Notes: a model not told the origin generated them from the sequence alone. 64,000 nucleotides of DNA from Diaphorobacter sp. HDW4A (GCF_011305995.1 NZ_CP049910.1:5656501-5720500); one strand, 5' to 3'. Positions 19,411 through 28,045 are shown, counted from the stretch's first letter. Translations and numbers: made by a program.

Positions 19411-19490
19411 GTAAGATAACAAGACTTGAGGCGCACGGGGTAAACCTCAGGTTCCATCAACTTATTGATTTACTCCGGGGAGAAGTTTAA

Positions 19491-20081
19491 ATGAAGCGTT
19501 CTATCCAAAAGGGTTTCACCCTTATCGAATTGATGATCGTTGTGGCGATTATCGGTATTTTGGCTGCCGTGGCGTTGCCTGCTTATCAGGATTACACGAT
19601 TAGGACGCGTGTTTCCGAAGGCTTGACACTGTCAAGCTCTGCAAAGACTGCTGTTGCAGAAACGTTCGCTAACACGCCGACTGGTAAAGTTATTGCTTAT
19701 GGTGGTGAAAGTGCTCAAGTTGCTCCTGGTGCAAACGAAGCAACTTTCGGATACACATATACCGCTGGCACAAACGTTAATTACATTTCTATTGGTGAAA
19801 TTGCCAATGTAACAGCACCAGTTGCAGGCGAGGGTGCAATTATTATTACTTATGTTGCCACTGCTCAAGCTGGAGCAGCAATGATTAAGGCAAAGGCTGC
19901 GGGTAATGCAATTATTTTGACGCCAGGTTCGGGAACTGTAAATAACACCGCAGTTCCTTCTAAGGAGCTCGCTGCTGATGCTCCTGTTGTCTGGGGTTGC
20001 GGTGTTGCGGATACTGCTATTTTCAAATTTGTTCCAGCTAATTGCCGCTATATCAATGCGAAGGCTGTTCCTCACGCTTGA
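19491..20081 (+). CDS. pilA: Type IV pilus major pilin
   Basis: A 196-residue prepilin. The short leader MKRSIQKG is followed by [20 protein letters not shown]: prepilin peptidase would cut after Gly 8, and Glu 13 (Glu 5 of mature pilin) is present. The hydrophobic helix is followed by a variable Ala/Thr-rich globular part, and two Cys near the C-terminus (VWGCGV and PANCRY) can form the D-loop disulfide. GGGGAG precedes the ATG. The gene is less GC-rich than its neighbours, as often for surface-exposed pilins under diversifying exchange. It has an RpoN promoter and a terminator, and is followed by a pilin accessory gene. Confidence 0.95.
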   Translation: MKRSIQKGFTLIELMIVVAIIGILAAVALPAYQDYTIRTRVSEGLTLSSSAKTAVAETFANTPTGKVIAYGGESAQVAPGANEATFGYTYTAGTNVNYISIGEIANVTAPVAGEGAIIITYVATAQAGAAMIKAKAAGNAIILTPGSGTVNNTAVPSKELAADAPVVWGCGVADTAIFKFVPANCRYINAKAVPHA

Positions 20082-20100
20082 TTTTGAAAATTGGTTTTGA

Positions 20101-20133
20101 AAGAAAGAGCACTCTGTGCTCTTTCTTTTTTTG
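20101..20133 (+). terminator. Rho-independent terminator of pilA
   Basis: A perfect 13-bp stem AAAGAAAGAGCAC/GTGCTCTTTCTTT with loop TCT and further Ts. It lies 19 bases after the pilA stop and 13 bases before the next start, so only read-through pilA message would reach the tfpZ-like gene. Confidence 0.88.
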
Positions 20134-20145
20134 GATATGGACTAA

Positions 20146-20919
20146 ATGAATAATCGATTTGGATTCGCCTTGAAGGTTGCGAGCATTCATTTGCTGTGTA
20201 GTTTGGTGATTGCCGTATTTCTATATATTTTGGTCTTTGAGGTATGGTTTCCTAGTCCATTGGATAGTTTGGTTGGAGGGGTCTCGCTTTTCTTAATTAT
20301 CTTGTCGGTTGATTTGGTTTGTGGTCCAATGCTGACAGGGTTGTTGTCTAATCCGAGGAAGCAGAGAAAAGAACAAATATTTGATTGGGGTTGCGTTTCG
20401 GTAATCCAGATTTTGGCACTTGTTTATGGGTTGTTTAGCATAGCTTCCGCACGTCCCATCGCTGTGGTTTTCGAGGTTGATCGATTTGTTGTTGTTCCCT
20501 TTGCAAGTGTTCCGTCTGAGTTTTTAAATAAAACAGAGGGGCAATATAAAGAACTTCCTTGGACAGGTCCCAAGTGGGTTGGAGTACGGGATCCAATAAA
20601 TAGTGACGAGCGGGTCAATAGTATTGAATTGTCGATGCAAGGCGTTGAGCCAAGCTTTCGCCCTAACTGGTGGCAGGATTTAAGGAAAAATCGCCAAGAT
20701 ATTCAGAATCGTGCAAAACCACTTGCTGATACATTTCAAGATCTAGACGGAGATTCGAGAAAGTTGGTCATGACGGCAGTTGGAAAAACGAAAAAATCGA
20801 TCCATGAGTTGAAATATCTTCCGCTTGTGAGTGCGAAATACATGGATAGTTGGGTCGTGCTTTTATCCGAGGATGCAGATGTAGTTGGCTTTGCACCTAT
20901 AAGTGGATTTCGAGAGTGA
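20146..20919 (+). CDS. TfpX/TfpZ-family type IV pilin accessory protein
   Basis: A 257-residue protein with three to four membrane helices in its first 105 residues (for example SIHLLCSLVIAVFLYILVF) and a soluble C-terminal part. VDLVCGPMLTGLLSNPRKQR and VFEVDRFVVVPFASVP are patterns I associate with TfpX/TfpZ proteins encoded next to particular pilin alleles, where they aid assembly of the matching pilin. The gene is markedly AT-rich with AT-ending codons, unlike almost everything else in the window, which points to transfer together with pilA. No good ribosome site precedes the ATG. It converges with moaC 13 bases away. Confidence 0.82.
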   Translation: MNNRFGFALKVASIHLLCSLVIAVFLYILVFEVWFPSPLDSLVGGVSLFLIILSVDLVCGPMLTGLLSNPRKQRKEQIFDWGCVSVIQILALVYGLFSIASARPIAVVFEVDRFVVVPFASVPSEFLNKTEGQYKELPWTGPKWVGVRDPINSDERVNSIELSMQGVEPSFRPNWWQDLRKNRQDIQNRAKPLADTFQDLDGDSRKLVMTAVGKTKKSIHELKYLPLVSAKYMDSWVVLLSEDADVVGFAPISGFRE

Positions 20920-20932
20920 TCTGTAAATTGAG

Positions 20933-21460
20933 TTAGGCAATCCATCTTCCAGATTTGCCGCCACGCTTTTCTAGAATTTTTGTCGCGTTTATTGTCATTG
21001 CTCTATCCGCCGCCTTACACATATCGTAGATAGTCAGTAGCGCAATTTGTACGGCTGCCAACGCTTCCATCTCCACTCCTGTTTGCCCCACTGTCTCCAC
21101 CGTTGCCGTGCATTGCACAGCGGAGTCAGTTTCACGTATCTCAAAATCCAACGCTACACGCGTCAACGCTAGCGGGTGGCAAAGCGGAATCAAATCACTG
21201 GTCTTCTTTGCAGCCATAATCCCCGCGATACGTGCAATACCCAGCACATCCCCTTTTTTTGCTGTCCCCGACTGAATGATGGCAAGCGTCTCAGGGCGCA
21301 TGCGAATTTCTCCAGTAGCAACTGCAACGCGATGCGTCACTTGCTTTCCTCCAACGTCAACCATATGCGCCTGCCCTTGCTGGTCGAAGTGCGTAAGTTG
21401 AGGTGCAGACTGCTGCTCAGTGGGTTGGTTCTTGCTGTTTTCGGACGAATCAGTGCTCAT
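20933..21460 (-). CDS. moaC: Cyclic pyranopterin monophosphate synthase
   Basis: MoaC acts with MoaA to build cyclic pyranopterin monophosphate, the first step of molybdenum cofactor synthesis. The conserved parts are [36 protein letters not shown] with [10 protein letters not shown], and [20 protein letters not shown], which form the active site. I start at the ATG at 21460 ([10 protein letters not shown]), giving 175 residues with a polar N-terminal extension of about 20 residues. No other moa or mob gene is nearby. It is divergent from the M48 protease gene. Confidence 0.94.
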   Translation of the reverse strand: MSTDSSENSKNQPTEQQSAPQLTHFDQQGQAHMVDVGGKQVTHRVAVATGEIRMRPETLAIIQSGTAKKGDVLGIARIAGIMAAKKTSDLIPLCHPLALTRVALDFEIRETDSAVQCTATVETVGQTGVEMEALAAVQIALLTIYDMCKAADRAMTINATKILEKRGGKSGRWIA

Positions 21461-21648
21461 GGGGATTTCGAGGTTCGGGTGAGTAATCGGTGATCGAGGG
21501 GGCAACGCTCGCGCAGTGACGTCATTGCTTGGATCAAGCTTGTTTCTATACTTGTTGCATTTCGTGCGCAACCATTGCAGGCTCGAGACATCATACGTTC
21601 AGAGCATGCGGGTGGCGCGGGCTTTCGGTCTTTGACGGAGTGTGACGT

Positions 21649-23199
21649 TTGACTCTCAACAATTCACGTTTCATGGGGCGCGCTGGTCGGGCTTGGATGG
21701 CGGGCGTGCTGATGGCTTCCACGTTCGCAGTGAGCAGCGGCAGTGCCTGGGCCTTGGGGCTGCCTTCACTGGGTGATGGTCAGAATTTGACTACGCCTCA
21801 AGAACGCAAGCTCGGGGATCGGATCATCAAGGAGTTGTACCGTGATCCGGACTACCTGGATGATGCCGTGCTCACGGAGTACGTAAGCCAGATTCTGGCA
21901 TCGCTGATGAAAGCCTCCGAGGAACGCGGTGAGTTAAGTGACGAGCTCAAGGAGCGCTATGCGTGGCAGATTCTGCTGGGGCGTGACAAGCAGGTGAATG
22001 CGTTTGCGCTGCCGGGTGGGTACTTTGGGGTGTATCTCGGGCTGATTTCGATTGTGTCGACGCGTGATGAGCTGGCTTCGGTGATGGCGCATGAGCTGAG
22101 CCACGTGACGCAGCGGCATATCGCGCGGTTGATCGAACAGCAGGGCAAGATGACGCCGTTGATGATCGGGTCGATGATTCTGGGGGCGCTGGCGGCGAGT
22201 CGCAGTCCGGATGCGGCTGCGGCGTTGATGATGGGCGGGCAGGCTGCGGTGGTGCAGAACCAGTTGAATTTTTCGCGCGACATGGAGCGCGAGGCGGATC
22301 GCATTGGTTTTGGGCTGATGAAACCTGCGGGCTATGCGCAGCAGGGCTTTGTGGGCATGTTCGACAAGCTGCAGCAGGCCAATCGCATTAATGACAACGG
22401 CAGCTGGCCGTATCTGCGCAGTCACCCGCTGACGACGCAGCGGATTGCCGACATGCATGCGCGCATCGGCAAGGAAGATGGCGCGGCGGAGCCGCCTGCC
22501 ACACTCGATCATGTGATGATGGTGGCGCGCGCGCGGGTGCTCACCAAACCGGGTGTGGAGGTGCTGCGCCAGTACATCCACGAGACCAGAGATGTAGGGT
22601 TTGCCGACAAGTCGGTCAATCGGCGGGTGAGTGCGCTTTACGCGGCGGCGCTGAGTGGCGTGCAGTTGCAGGACTACGCTCAAGCGCGGGACGCGGTGGG
22701 CAAGCTCAAGCCTTTGGTGCAGGGCAATGCGCCTGCGCAGCGGCAGACGCTGCTGCTGGCGGCAGAGGTGGAGATGGCTGCTGGCAAGCCTGAGGAGGCC
22801 TTGCGTGAGCTGTCTGCGGATGCGCAGAAGATCACGGCGGATGTGGGTCGGCCGGAGCTGTTGGCGCGCACGCAGGTGATGCTGCAGTTGAAGCGCGGCG
22901 CGGAGATGACGGGCGTGCTGCAGACCTGGGTCGCGACGCATCCTCAGGATTCAGGTGCGTGGCTGGCGCTGTCGCGGGTGTGGAACCAGCAGGAGCAGCC
23001 GCTGCGTGCGATCCGTGCGGAGGCAGAGGCGCAGATGGGGCACTATGACTACGCGGCGGCACGGGATCGTTTCAAGGCCGGGCAAGATCTGGCGCGCAAG
23101 GGTGGCGGTGATTTCTACGATGCGTCGATCATCGACACGCGCCTGCGCGAGGTGGATTCACTTCTGAAGGAGCAGGCTTCCGATCGCAGCTTCAATTAG
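21649..23199 (+). CDS. BepA-like M48 zinc metalloprotease with TPR-like C-terminus
   Basis: A 516-residue periplasmic protease related to BepA/YfgC, which clears misfolded outer-membrane proteins and helps LptD assembly. A signal peptide (about 1-35, ending SAWA) is followed by the M48 domain with zinc motif HELSH at 148-152 and the third ligand in MEREAD near 212-217. The C-terminal half is Ala/Leu/Arg-rich helical repeat sequence, consistent with TPRs. The best start is TTG at 21649, since GGAG lies eight bases upstream; an ATG at 21673 has no such site. The end overlaps the convergent small membrane gene by 42 bases. Confidence 0.9.
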   Translation: MTLNNSRFMGRAGRAWMAGVLMASTFAVSSGSAWALGLPSLGDGQNLTTPQERKLGDRIIKELYRDPDYLDDAVLTEYVSQILASLMKASEERGELSDELKERYAWQILLGRDKQVNAFALPGGYFGVYLGLISIVSTRDELASVMAHELSHVTQRHIARLIEQQGKMTPLMIGSMILGALAASRSPDAAAALMMGGQAAVVQNQLNFSRDMEREADRIGFGLMKPAGYAQQGFVGMFDKLQQANRINDNGSWPYLRSHPLTTQRIADMHARIGKEDGAAEPPATLDHVMMVARARVLTKPGVEVLRQYIHETRDVGFADKSVNRRVSALYAAALSGVQLQDYAQARDAVGKLKPLVQGNAPAQRQTLLLAAEVEMAAGKPEEALRELSADAQKITADVGRPELLARTQVMLQLKRGAEMTGVLQTWVATHPQDSGAWLALSRVWNQQEQPLRAIRAEAEAQMGHYDYAAARDRFKAGQDLARKGGGDFYDASIIDTRLREVDSLLKEQASDRSFN

Positions 23200-23514
23200 C
23201 ATGCAGAGCACGGAATAGATCAGCGAGCCGATTAGCGCGGCCACGAAGCCGTGCACCTGAAAGCCACTGCCGAGCACGGAGCTGGCGGCCCAGAACATCA
23301 GCGCGTTGATGACAAAAAGAAAGAGCCCCAGCGTGACCAGTGTCACGGGCAGCGTGAGCACGACCAGCACCGGGCGCACGATCGTGTTGAACAGACCGAT
23401 GACGGCGGCTGCAATCAGTGCGCTGGTGAAGCTGCGCACTTCGACGCCGCTGTAGATGTAGGCCACGCACAGCAGTGCGGAGGCGCAAAGCAGCCATTTG
23501 AGCAGGAGTTTCAT
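23158..23514 (-). CDS. Phage-holin-family (MvdC-type) small membrane protein
   Basis: A 118-residue protein with four predicted membrane helices, from the ATG at 23514 (MKLLLKWLLCASALL). RSFTSALIAAAVIGLFNTIV and PVTLVTLGLFLFVINALMFW are the core pattern of the family usually labelled phage holin family 4. Despite the label it is a widespread chromosomal protein of unknown function, and there is no prophage here. It overlaps the 3' end of the M48 protease gene tail to tail by 42 bases. Confidence 0.82.
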   Translation of the reverse strand: MKLLLKWLLCASALLCVAYIYSGVEVRSFTSALIAAAVIGLFNTIVRPVLVVLTLPVTLVTLGLFLFVINALMFWAASSVLGSGFQVHGFVAALIGSLIYSVLCMLIEAAIGSLLLQK

Positions 23515-23604
23515 GGCTTTGGAGAATAGCACCGACGCATGAAGGCCGGTGCATTGCTTCTTCGATACGGTCGATGTGGGCCGAGCGTGGTGTCGGCCCG
23601 TAGC

Positions 23605-24111
23605 TCATTCCACCGCGACGAACATCATGCAGAACAGACCCGCAAGCGTTCCGGGCAGGGCCCATGTGCGGCTTGGCTTCTTGACCGTGACGGTCGGGGC
23701 AGGGGCGTTGATCGCCGAGACAGCCGGTGGGTTCGGCACGAAGGCCTGCGGGGCCATTGCGCCTTCTTGCTTGGGGCGGCGCGCGTCGAGCAGTCGGGTC
23801 TGTGCGCCATATTGCTTCTGGAGTTGTTCCATCAGCTCGGGCAATGGCGTCTTGGCCAGCACGGTGCTCACCTGGGCATTGCCTGACTCAAGCCAGGGCA
23901 GCAGTTGCGCGAACAGCTTGTCGGCCCACTTGGCACGCCAGGATTCACGCGCGCTGTGGCTCACCCATTTGCTGATGCGGTGCGTCATACGAGGAGCGCA
24001 GGCCACCAGCACCCAGTGCGTGGTCTGGCCCGTGGCGCCTTGCGCGAGGGCGGGTTGAATGAGCTGACGCGCGTACTCGGCATCATCGACATACACAATC
24101 ACGGTGTCCAT
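23605..24111 (-). CDS. Conserved hypothetical protein with C-terminal membrane segment
   Basis: A 168-residue protein I do not recognise by function. The first 110 residues are soluble, starting MDTVIVYVDDAEYARQLI, and resemble a small alpha/beta fold, perhaps universal-stress-like in outline. A Pro/Ala linker (AFVPNPPAVSAINAPAPTVT) leads to a C-terminal hydrophobic helix LPGTLAGLFCMMFVAVE, which would anchor it in the inner membrane. It lies alone between a TerC gene and a small membrane gene on the same strand. Coding is supported by codon bias and absence of a better frame. Confidence 0.65.
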   Translation of the reverse strand: MDTVIVYVDDAEYARQLIQPALAQGATGQTTHWVLVACAPRMTHRISKWVSHSARESWRAKWADKLFAQLLPWLESGNAQVSTVLAKTPLPELMEQLQKQYGAQTRLLDARRPKQEGAMAPQAFVPNPPAVSAINAPAPTVTVKKPSRTWALPGTLAGLFCMMFVAVE

Positions 24112-24260
24112 GAGACCTCCTTGAAGTTGCTGCGTGGTGGGTGAAATCGTTGTGGTGGATGGGATTCAGGCGAACTCGCATGGCGAAATCCGGTGGCCCC
24201 AAACAGCAATACCTGCGAACGCAATATACAGAGGCATCCGCAGGTATCGGTCTTTTAGCA

Positions 24261-24304
24261 CTGCAAATCAGGGGATTGGACGGTGCCCAGCCTCTGATTT
24301 AGCA
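24261..24304 (-). terminator. Hairpin after the third terC gene, possible terminator
   Basis: CTGCAAATCAG (24261-24271) pairs imperfectly with CTGATTTAGCAG (24293-24304) around a GC-rich loop, 17 bases after the terC stop. No T run follows on the minus strand. A second hairpin, ATACCTGCG/CGCAGGTAT, lies at 24209-24247. Confidence 0.3.
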
Positions 24305-24320
24305 GCGTATCGCGCGTCGG

Positions 24321-25058
24321 TCAGTGTGCGGCAGGCGTACCTTCACCAGCGGCCTTGCGCTTGGCGAGAATGGCCTTGCCGAGGCCCAGCACCAGCAGGG
24401 CACCGGCCACGCTGGCTGCGTACTTGATGGTGTCGGTCTGCGCGATCTTGAACATCCACTGCCACTTGTCGGGGTTGGCGAACACGGGGTCAGTCACGAG
24501 CATGCCGCCCGCAATCCAGCCCAGTAGCATGCCACCGGCGGTGATGATCATCGGGAAGCGTTCCATCAGCTTGATGACCAACTGGCTGCCCCAGACGATG
24601 ATCGGGATCGAGATCAACAGGCCCAGCACGACCAGCAGGAACGAGTGTTCGCCGGCGTTCTGTGCGGCGCCAGCGATGGCGATCACGTTGTCCACGCTCA
24701 TCACGAGGTCGGCGACGATGATGGTCTTGATGGCGGCAAGCAGACGGTCGCTGCCGGCGACATCGCCGTGGCCTTCTTCATCGGGTGCGAGCAGTTTGAC
24801 GCCGATCCACACGAGCAGAATCGCGCCCACGGCCTTCAGGAATGGCAGGTTCAGCAGCGTCATCGCGAAGGCGATGAGCACAACCCGCAAGATGATGGCA
24901 CCGGCGGTGCCCCAGATGATGCCCTTGGTGCGCTGCGCGGGCGGCAGCTTGCGGCATGCCAGTGCGATCACCACCGCGTTATCGCCACCCAGAAGGATGT
25001 CGATGATGATGATCTGACCGAGCGCGACCCAGAATTCGGGCGAAGTCAAAAAGTCCAT
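24321..25058 (-). CDS. TerC-family integral membrane protein (third copy)
   Basis: A 245-residue TerC/YkoY protein, started at the ATG at 25058 (MDFLTSPEFWVALGQ) because this aligns with the N-termini of the two paralogues at 15.8 and 16.7 kb. The conserved Asp motifs are GGDNAVVIALACRKLPP from residue 24 and ADLVMSVDNVIAIAG in the second half. An internal loop LLAPDEEGHGDVAGSDR and a longer C-terminus with AKRKAAGEG distinguish it from the tandem pair. Role is probably metal export or homeostasis; ion unknown. Confidence 0.9.
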   Translation of the reverse strand: MDFLTSPEFWVALGQIIIIDILLGGDNAVVIALACRKLPPAQRTKGIIWGTAGAIILRVVLIAFAMTLLNLPFLKAVGAILLVWIGVKLLAPDEEGHGDVAGSDRLLAAIKTIIVADLVMSVDNVIAIAGAAQNAGEHSFLLVVLGLLISIPIIVWGSQLVIKLMERFPMIITAGGMLLGWIAGGMLVTDPVFANPDKWQWMFKIAQTDTIKYAASVAGALLVLGLGKAILAKRKAAGEGTPAAH

Positions 25059-25594
25059 AAAGTCCTCAACGTCAATGTTCAAAGGGCTCTGCGGTCTACT
25101 CATCGTAGCGCAAAGCCCCAGCCTGATTGGGAATTGAACTGATCGAGGTGAACTTGTCCTACACAGGCGCGCGACGGCGCTTGCGTGAAGGGGGCAGCAA
25201 ACCTTGATCAGCCCAAAGGGGCCCATCAAAGGTCTTGCTCAGCCAGGTTCTTGACGTTGTTTTCACCTGTGCCCGGGCTGCCGGAAGCTTGCGCTTCGTA
25301 TTGACGACAGACCGACAAGCCCGACACCACGCACCCGCATTCGAGTGAAATTCCCGTTTGTTGGCGTGATTTCGGGTTGGGAGCTACTCCCCTTCAATCC
25401 CGCAATTGGAACACAGTCAAATAGGCCCGCGCAAGCAGTGGCAAAGAACTTTTTTTGGGTGATTCCGAAATGAATGCCTTTGAAAGCATTTTGTGGCGGT
25501 TCTTGTGTGCTATGAAATTTACTTTAAAAGTAATCCCCGTGATTACCCTTAAGGCCTTGTTGACGAGGGAGAGGTCGTATCATTTCTGCCCCCT
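25059..25594. other. 536-base gap with overlapping small hairpins, no gene seen
   Basis: I find no credible coding frame. Base composition falls towards AT near 25440-25560. Two inverted repeats overlap there: TTACTTT/AAAGTAA (25519-25533) and GTAATC/GATTAC (25530-25546), sharing GTAA, so only one can form at a time. Upstream, AATGC/GCATT frames another small hairpin near 25480-25500. The region should also hold the terC promoter at its left end and the promoter of the gene at 25595. Confidence 0.45.
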
Positions 25595-26014
25595 ATGCGC
25601 TGTTCCAATACCTCCCATATCCACATCACTGACATCGAGGCGGCCATCAACCATTGGCGCCAGCGTGCGCCTGCGGATGCTGGTGCGGCGTTGGTGGAGG
25701 AGCTGGTCGCGCTGGCGGAGGTCTATGCGCACATGGTGTATCAGCGGCGCGATGAGATCGCCGAAGACGACATGCCGCCCGAGGCGATGTTTGCCTGGCT
25801 CGTGTGGTATGACACCACCATGGACACGCCGTGCATTGCGATCTGTTCCACGAGCCAGGGAGACGCCACCTGCAAGGGCTGCGGCCGCTCGTTTGCCGAA
25901 GTGCAGAGCTGGCTGGAACTGAGCCCGGTGCACAAGCGTAGCGTGTGGCGTCGCATCAGTATCGAGGGCACGGCGCTGCGATTCACCCGCTACAAGGAAC
26001 GCGCAGGAGGCTGA
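25595..26014 (+). CDS. DUF3717/DUF1289 two-domain protein
   Basis: A 139-residue soluble protein. The N-terminal half, ITDIEAAINHWRQRAPADAG onwards, matches what I know as DUF3717. The C-terminal half holds four Cys at 80, 84, 93 and 96 (CIAIC and CKGC) followed by RSFAEVQSW, the DUF1289 pattern, probably a small metal-binding knuckle. Function is unknown. The two domains are often separate proteins; here they form one reading frame. A GGGAGAGG stretch lies somewhat far upstream of the ATG. Confidence 0.82.
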   Translation: MRCSNTSHIHITDIEAAINHWRQRAPADAGAALVEELVALAEVYAHMVYQRRDEIAEDDMPPEAMFAWLVWYDTTMDTPCIAICSTSQGDATCKGCGRSFAEVQSWLELSPVHKRSVWRRISIEGTALRFTRYKERAGG

Positions 26015-26069
26015 GGCGGGGTGAGTGCCTGTTTACGCAGCACGTGTGAACGGCTATCGTGGGGCACAT

Positions 26070-26384
26070 ATGCTGCGTCTCGTGACCGCCCCCAATATCG
26101 TTCAGGCCAAAATCTGGTGTGACCTGCTGTGCGAAGCGGGACTTCCGGCGACCGTGCTGCGTGAGCATTTCGCATCGGTACACGGCCTGATGCCGCCAAG
26201 CGAATGCAATCCTGAAATCTGGCTTGAATACGAGGAGCACGAAATCGCTGCGCGCAAGCTGCTGGAGGACTTGGACCATCTACCGCAGCGAAAGTGGCAA
26301 TGTCGCTGCGGCGAGACGGTCGAGGGCGGCTTCGAGCAGTGCTGGAACTGCGGGGGCTTCATGCAGCTTGGGCAGGCCCTGTAG
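26070..26384 (+). CDS. DUF2007-like protein with C-terminal zinc ribbon
   Basis: A 104-residue protein begun at the ATG at 26070 (MLRLVTAPNIVQAKIW). The first 70 residues resemble DUF2007 (a PII-like small fold: NIVQAKIWCDLLCEAGLPAT). The C-terminal part has Cys 78, 80, 91 and 94 (CRC and CWNC), likely a zinc ribbon. It lies 55 bases after the DUF1289 protein gene, so both small Cys-rich proteins may be co-expressed. No known function. Confidence 0.8.
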   Translation: MLRLVTAPNIVQAKIWCDLLCEAGLPATVLREHFASVHGLMPPSECNPEIWLEYEEHEIAARKLLEDLDHLPQRKWQCRCGETVEGGFEQCWNCGGFMQLGQAL

Positions 26385-26395
26385 CAGGCCTCACA

Positions 26396-26956
26396 TCACT
26401 TCCAGCGGACCGGCTCGACCATCACGCTGCCCAGATTGCTGCTGAGCGTCAGCGTGTTTTCCTGAATCGTGGCCTGCAGCTGCATACTGCGCTCGGCCAG
26501 CTTCGCCAGTTCCTGCGATGCCTCGGTGGGAATGCGCCAGACCTGCACCTTGTCGAGACGCGAGAGCTTGTTCTCGATGCCCTTCCACCAGATTTCGGAG
26601 GCATGGTTGAACGGGTAGACGATCAGCGCATCGGTCTTGCTGCATGCCTTGGTGAGCGGCTTGTCTTCGGGCTGTCCGACCTCGATCCACAGGCGCTTGC
26701 GGCCGGTGAAGTCGGTGAGCGAGACGTCCGGATCTTCCACGTCTGACAGGCCTGCGCCGAAGGCGAGCGTGCCGTCGCCATTGCATGTGGCCTGCAGTTG
26801 GTAGGCGTTCAGGGCGAGGGCGACCAGACGGACCATCATGCGTTCATCGGTTTCGCTGGGGTGGCGGGCCAAGGTTAGTGCATGGTCGGCGTAGTAGCTG
26901 TTGTCGATGTCAGCAATGGCCAGATTGGCCTTGAAGATAGTGGATTTGATAGCCAT
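26396..26956 (-). CDS. yaeQ: YaeQ-family protein
   Basis: A 186-residue protein that matches the YaeQ family throughout: it begins MAIKSTIFKANLAIADIDNS, has HPSETDERMMVRLVALALNA and later WIEVGQPEDKPLTKACSK, and ends in MVEPVRWK. The YaeQ fold resembles PD-(D/E)XK nucleases but no activity is established; an early report of RfaH-like suppression was not upheld as far as I know. It is 33 bases downstream of the acyltransferase gene on the same strand and faces the DUF2007 gene. Confidence 0.93.
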   Translation of the reverse strand: MAIKSTIFKANLAIADIDNSYYADHALTLARHPSETDERMMVRLVALALNAYQLQATCNGDGTLAFGAGLSDVEDPDVSLTDFTGRKRLWIEVGQPEDKPLTKACSKTDALIVYPFNHASEIWWKGIENKLSRLDKVQVWRIPTEASQELAKLAERSMQLQATIQENTLTLSSNLGSVMVEPVRWK

Positions 26957-26989
26957 GAGAGAGGGGAAATGGTCCGCAGTGGCGGGTGT

Positions 26990-28045
26990 CTATGCGACTG
27001 CTGGTTGAGTGAGAGGCCTGCGTTGGGGCTTCAGCGAAAGTGCGGGCCTTTCCACGAAATGCCAAGACAGCACGGCGAGCGTCAATGTGCCGATCAATGT
27101 GAGGGTCAAGGCTGCCGGATAGTCCAGTCGATTGGAAAATGCCCAGACTACGAGCTGCTGAATGGGAAATGCATAAATGTAGAGACCGTAAGAGAAGTCT
27201 CCGAAGCGTCCGGCATGGTGCAGGACAGGAGTGCATGCCGTTCCCCAGATGACTCCCAGCGATGCGACTATGAACAGAAGTGCCTGCCCCTTGACGACTG
27301 AGGGACCGAAGAAGTGCAGAGCGGTGAAAGCTGCAGTCACGATGATTGCGGTGAGAACGCGGTGAGAACTCCAGAGTTCGCGAAAACAGGCCAACGAGGA
27401 GCCCAAGGTGAACATTAGACTGTACTGCAGCAGGGGCGACCACTCGGGCGAAGGCTGGCCGGGTGCGGGGCTGTAGCGCCACTGAAGCAGTCCTGTCAGT
27501 AGCAGAAATGTGATGGGGGCGAACCATCTAGTCCGCGTCACTTGGACAAGACCCAATACAGCCAGTCCGACATAGCAAGTCACCTCCAGAGGAATGGTCC
27601 AGAGTGGACCGTTCATGCTGTTAGGTAACGGGTTGGTCTCGAAGACCCCCGGGAGGGTATATCTGATCTGCAACCAGAGATTGGAGAAATAGTCCCAGGT
27701 GATCGGGCTGCGCAGATATTGGGCAAGAGGAACCGTGGTGGTCAGTGGTCCGAGAATCAGGGCACATCCCAATACTGCAACACATAGCCCTGGCCAGATG
27801 CGCAGGGCTCGTCGCAGGGAGAAGCGCAACAGATGGGGGTCTGCCAGCCATGATCCGGTGACCAGATATCCGCTGATTGCGAAAAACAGCACTACCCCGA
27901 CCGCTCCGGGTTCGTTCCCGTTGAGAATGAGCGGCACGGAGCGCCCCATGACTGAAAACTGATGACTCCAGATCACCAGTAATGCGGCTACCAACCGAAG
28001 CGCGTCAAAATTGTTGAAACGATGGTCTGGTGGGGGCACGTGCAT
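26990..28045 (-). CDS. Acyltransferase family 3 membrane protein
   Basis: A 351-residue integral membrane protein with about ten helices. NNFDALRLVAALLVIWSHQF at the N-terminus contains the conserved Arg and His of acyltransferase-3/OafA-type enzymes, which acetylate surface polysaccharides or lipids, and GVVLFFAISGYLVTGSW is the next family motif. No soluble SGNH domain is attached. It sits between purB and yaeQ on the same strand, 16 bases after purB. Codon use looks less GC-biased than in purB, so it could be an insertion into an older purB-yaeQ order; no polysaccharide genes are near it. Substrate unknown. Confidence 0.88.
   Translation of the reverse strand: MHVPPPDHRFNNFDALRLVAALLVIWSHQFSVMGRSVPLILNGNEPGAVGVVLFFAISGYLVTGSWLADPHLLRFSLRRALRIWPGLCVAVLGCALILGPLTTTVPLAQYLRSPITWDYFSNLWLQIRYTLPGVFETNPLPNSMNGPLWTIPLEVTCYVGLAVLGLVQVTRTRWFAPITFLLLTGLLQWRYSPAPGQPSPEWSPLLQYSLMFTLGSSLACFRELWSSHRVLTAIIVTAAFTALHFFGPSVVKGQALLFIVASLGVIWGTACTPVLHHAGRFGDFSYGLYIYAFPIQQLVVWAFSNRLDYPAALTLTLIGTLTLAVLSWHFVERPALSLKPQRRPLTQPAVA

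Noticed and set aside
23158..23514. A prophage remnant, suggested by the phage-holin-family protein
   Set aside because: This family is common in chromosomes without phages; no other phage gene, integrase or attachment site is near.
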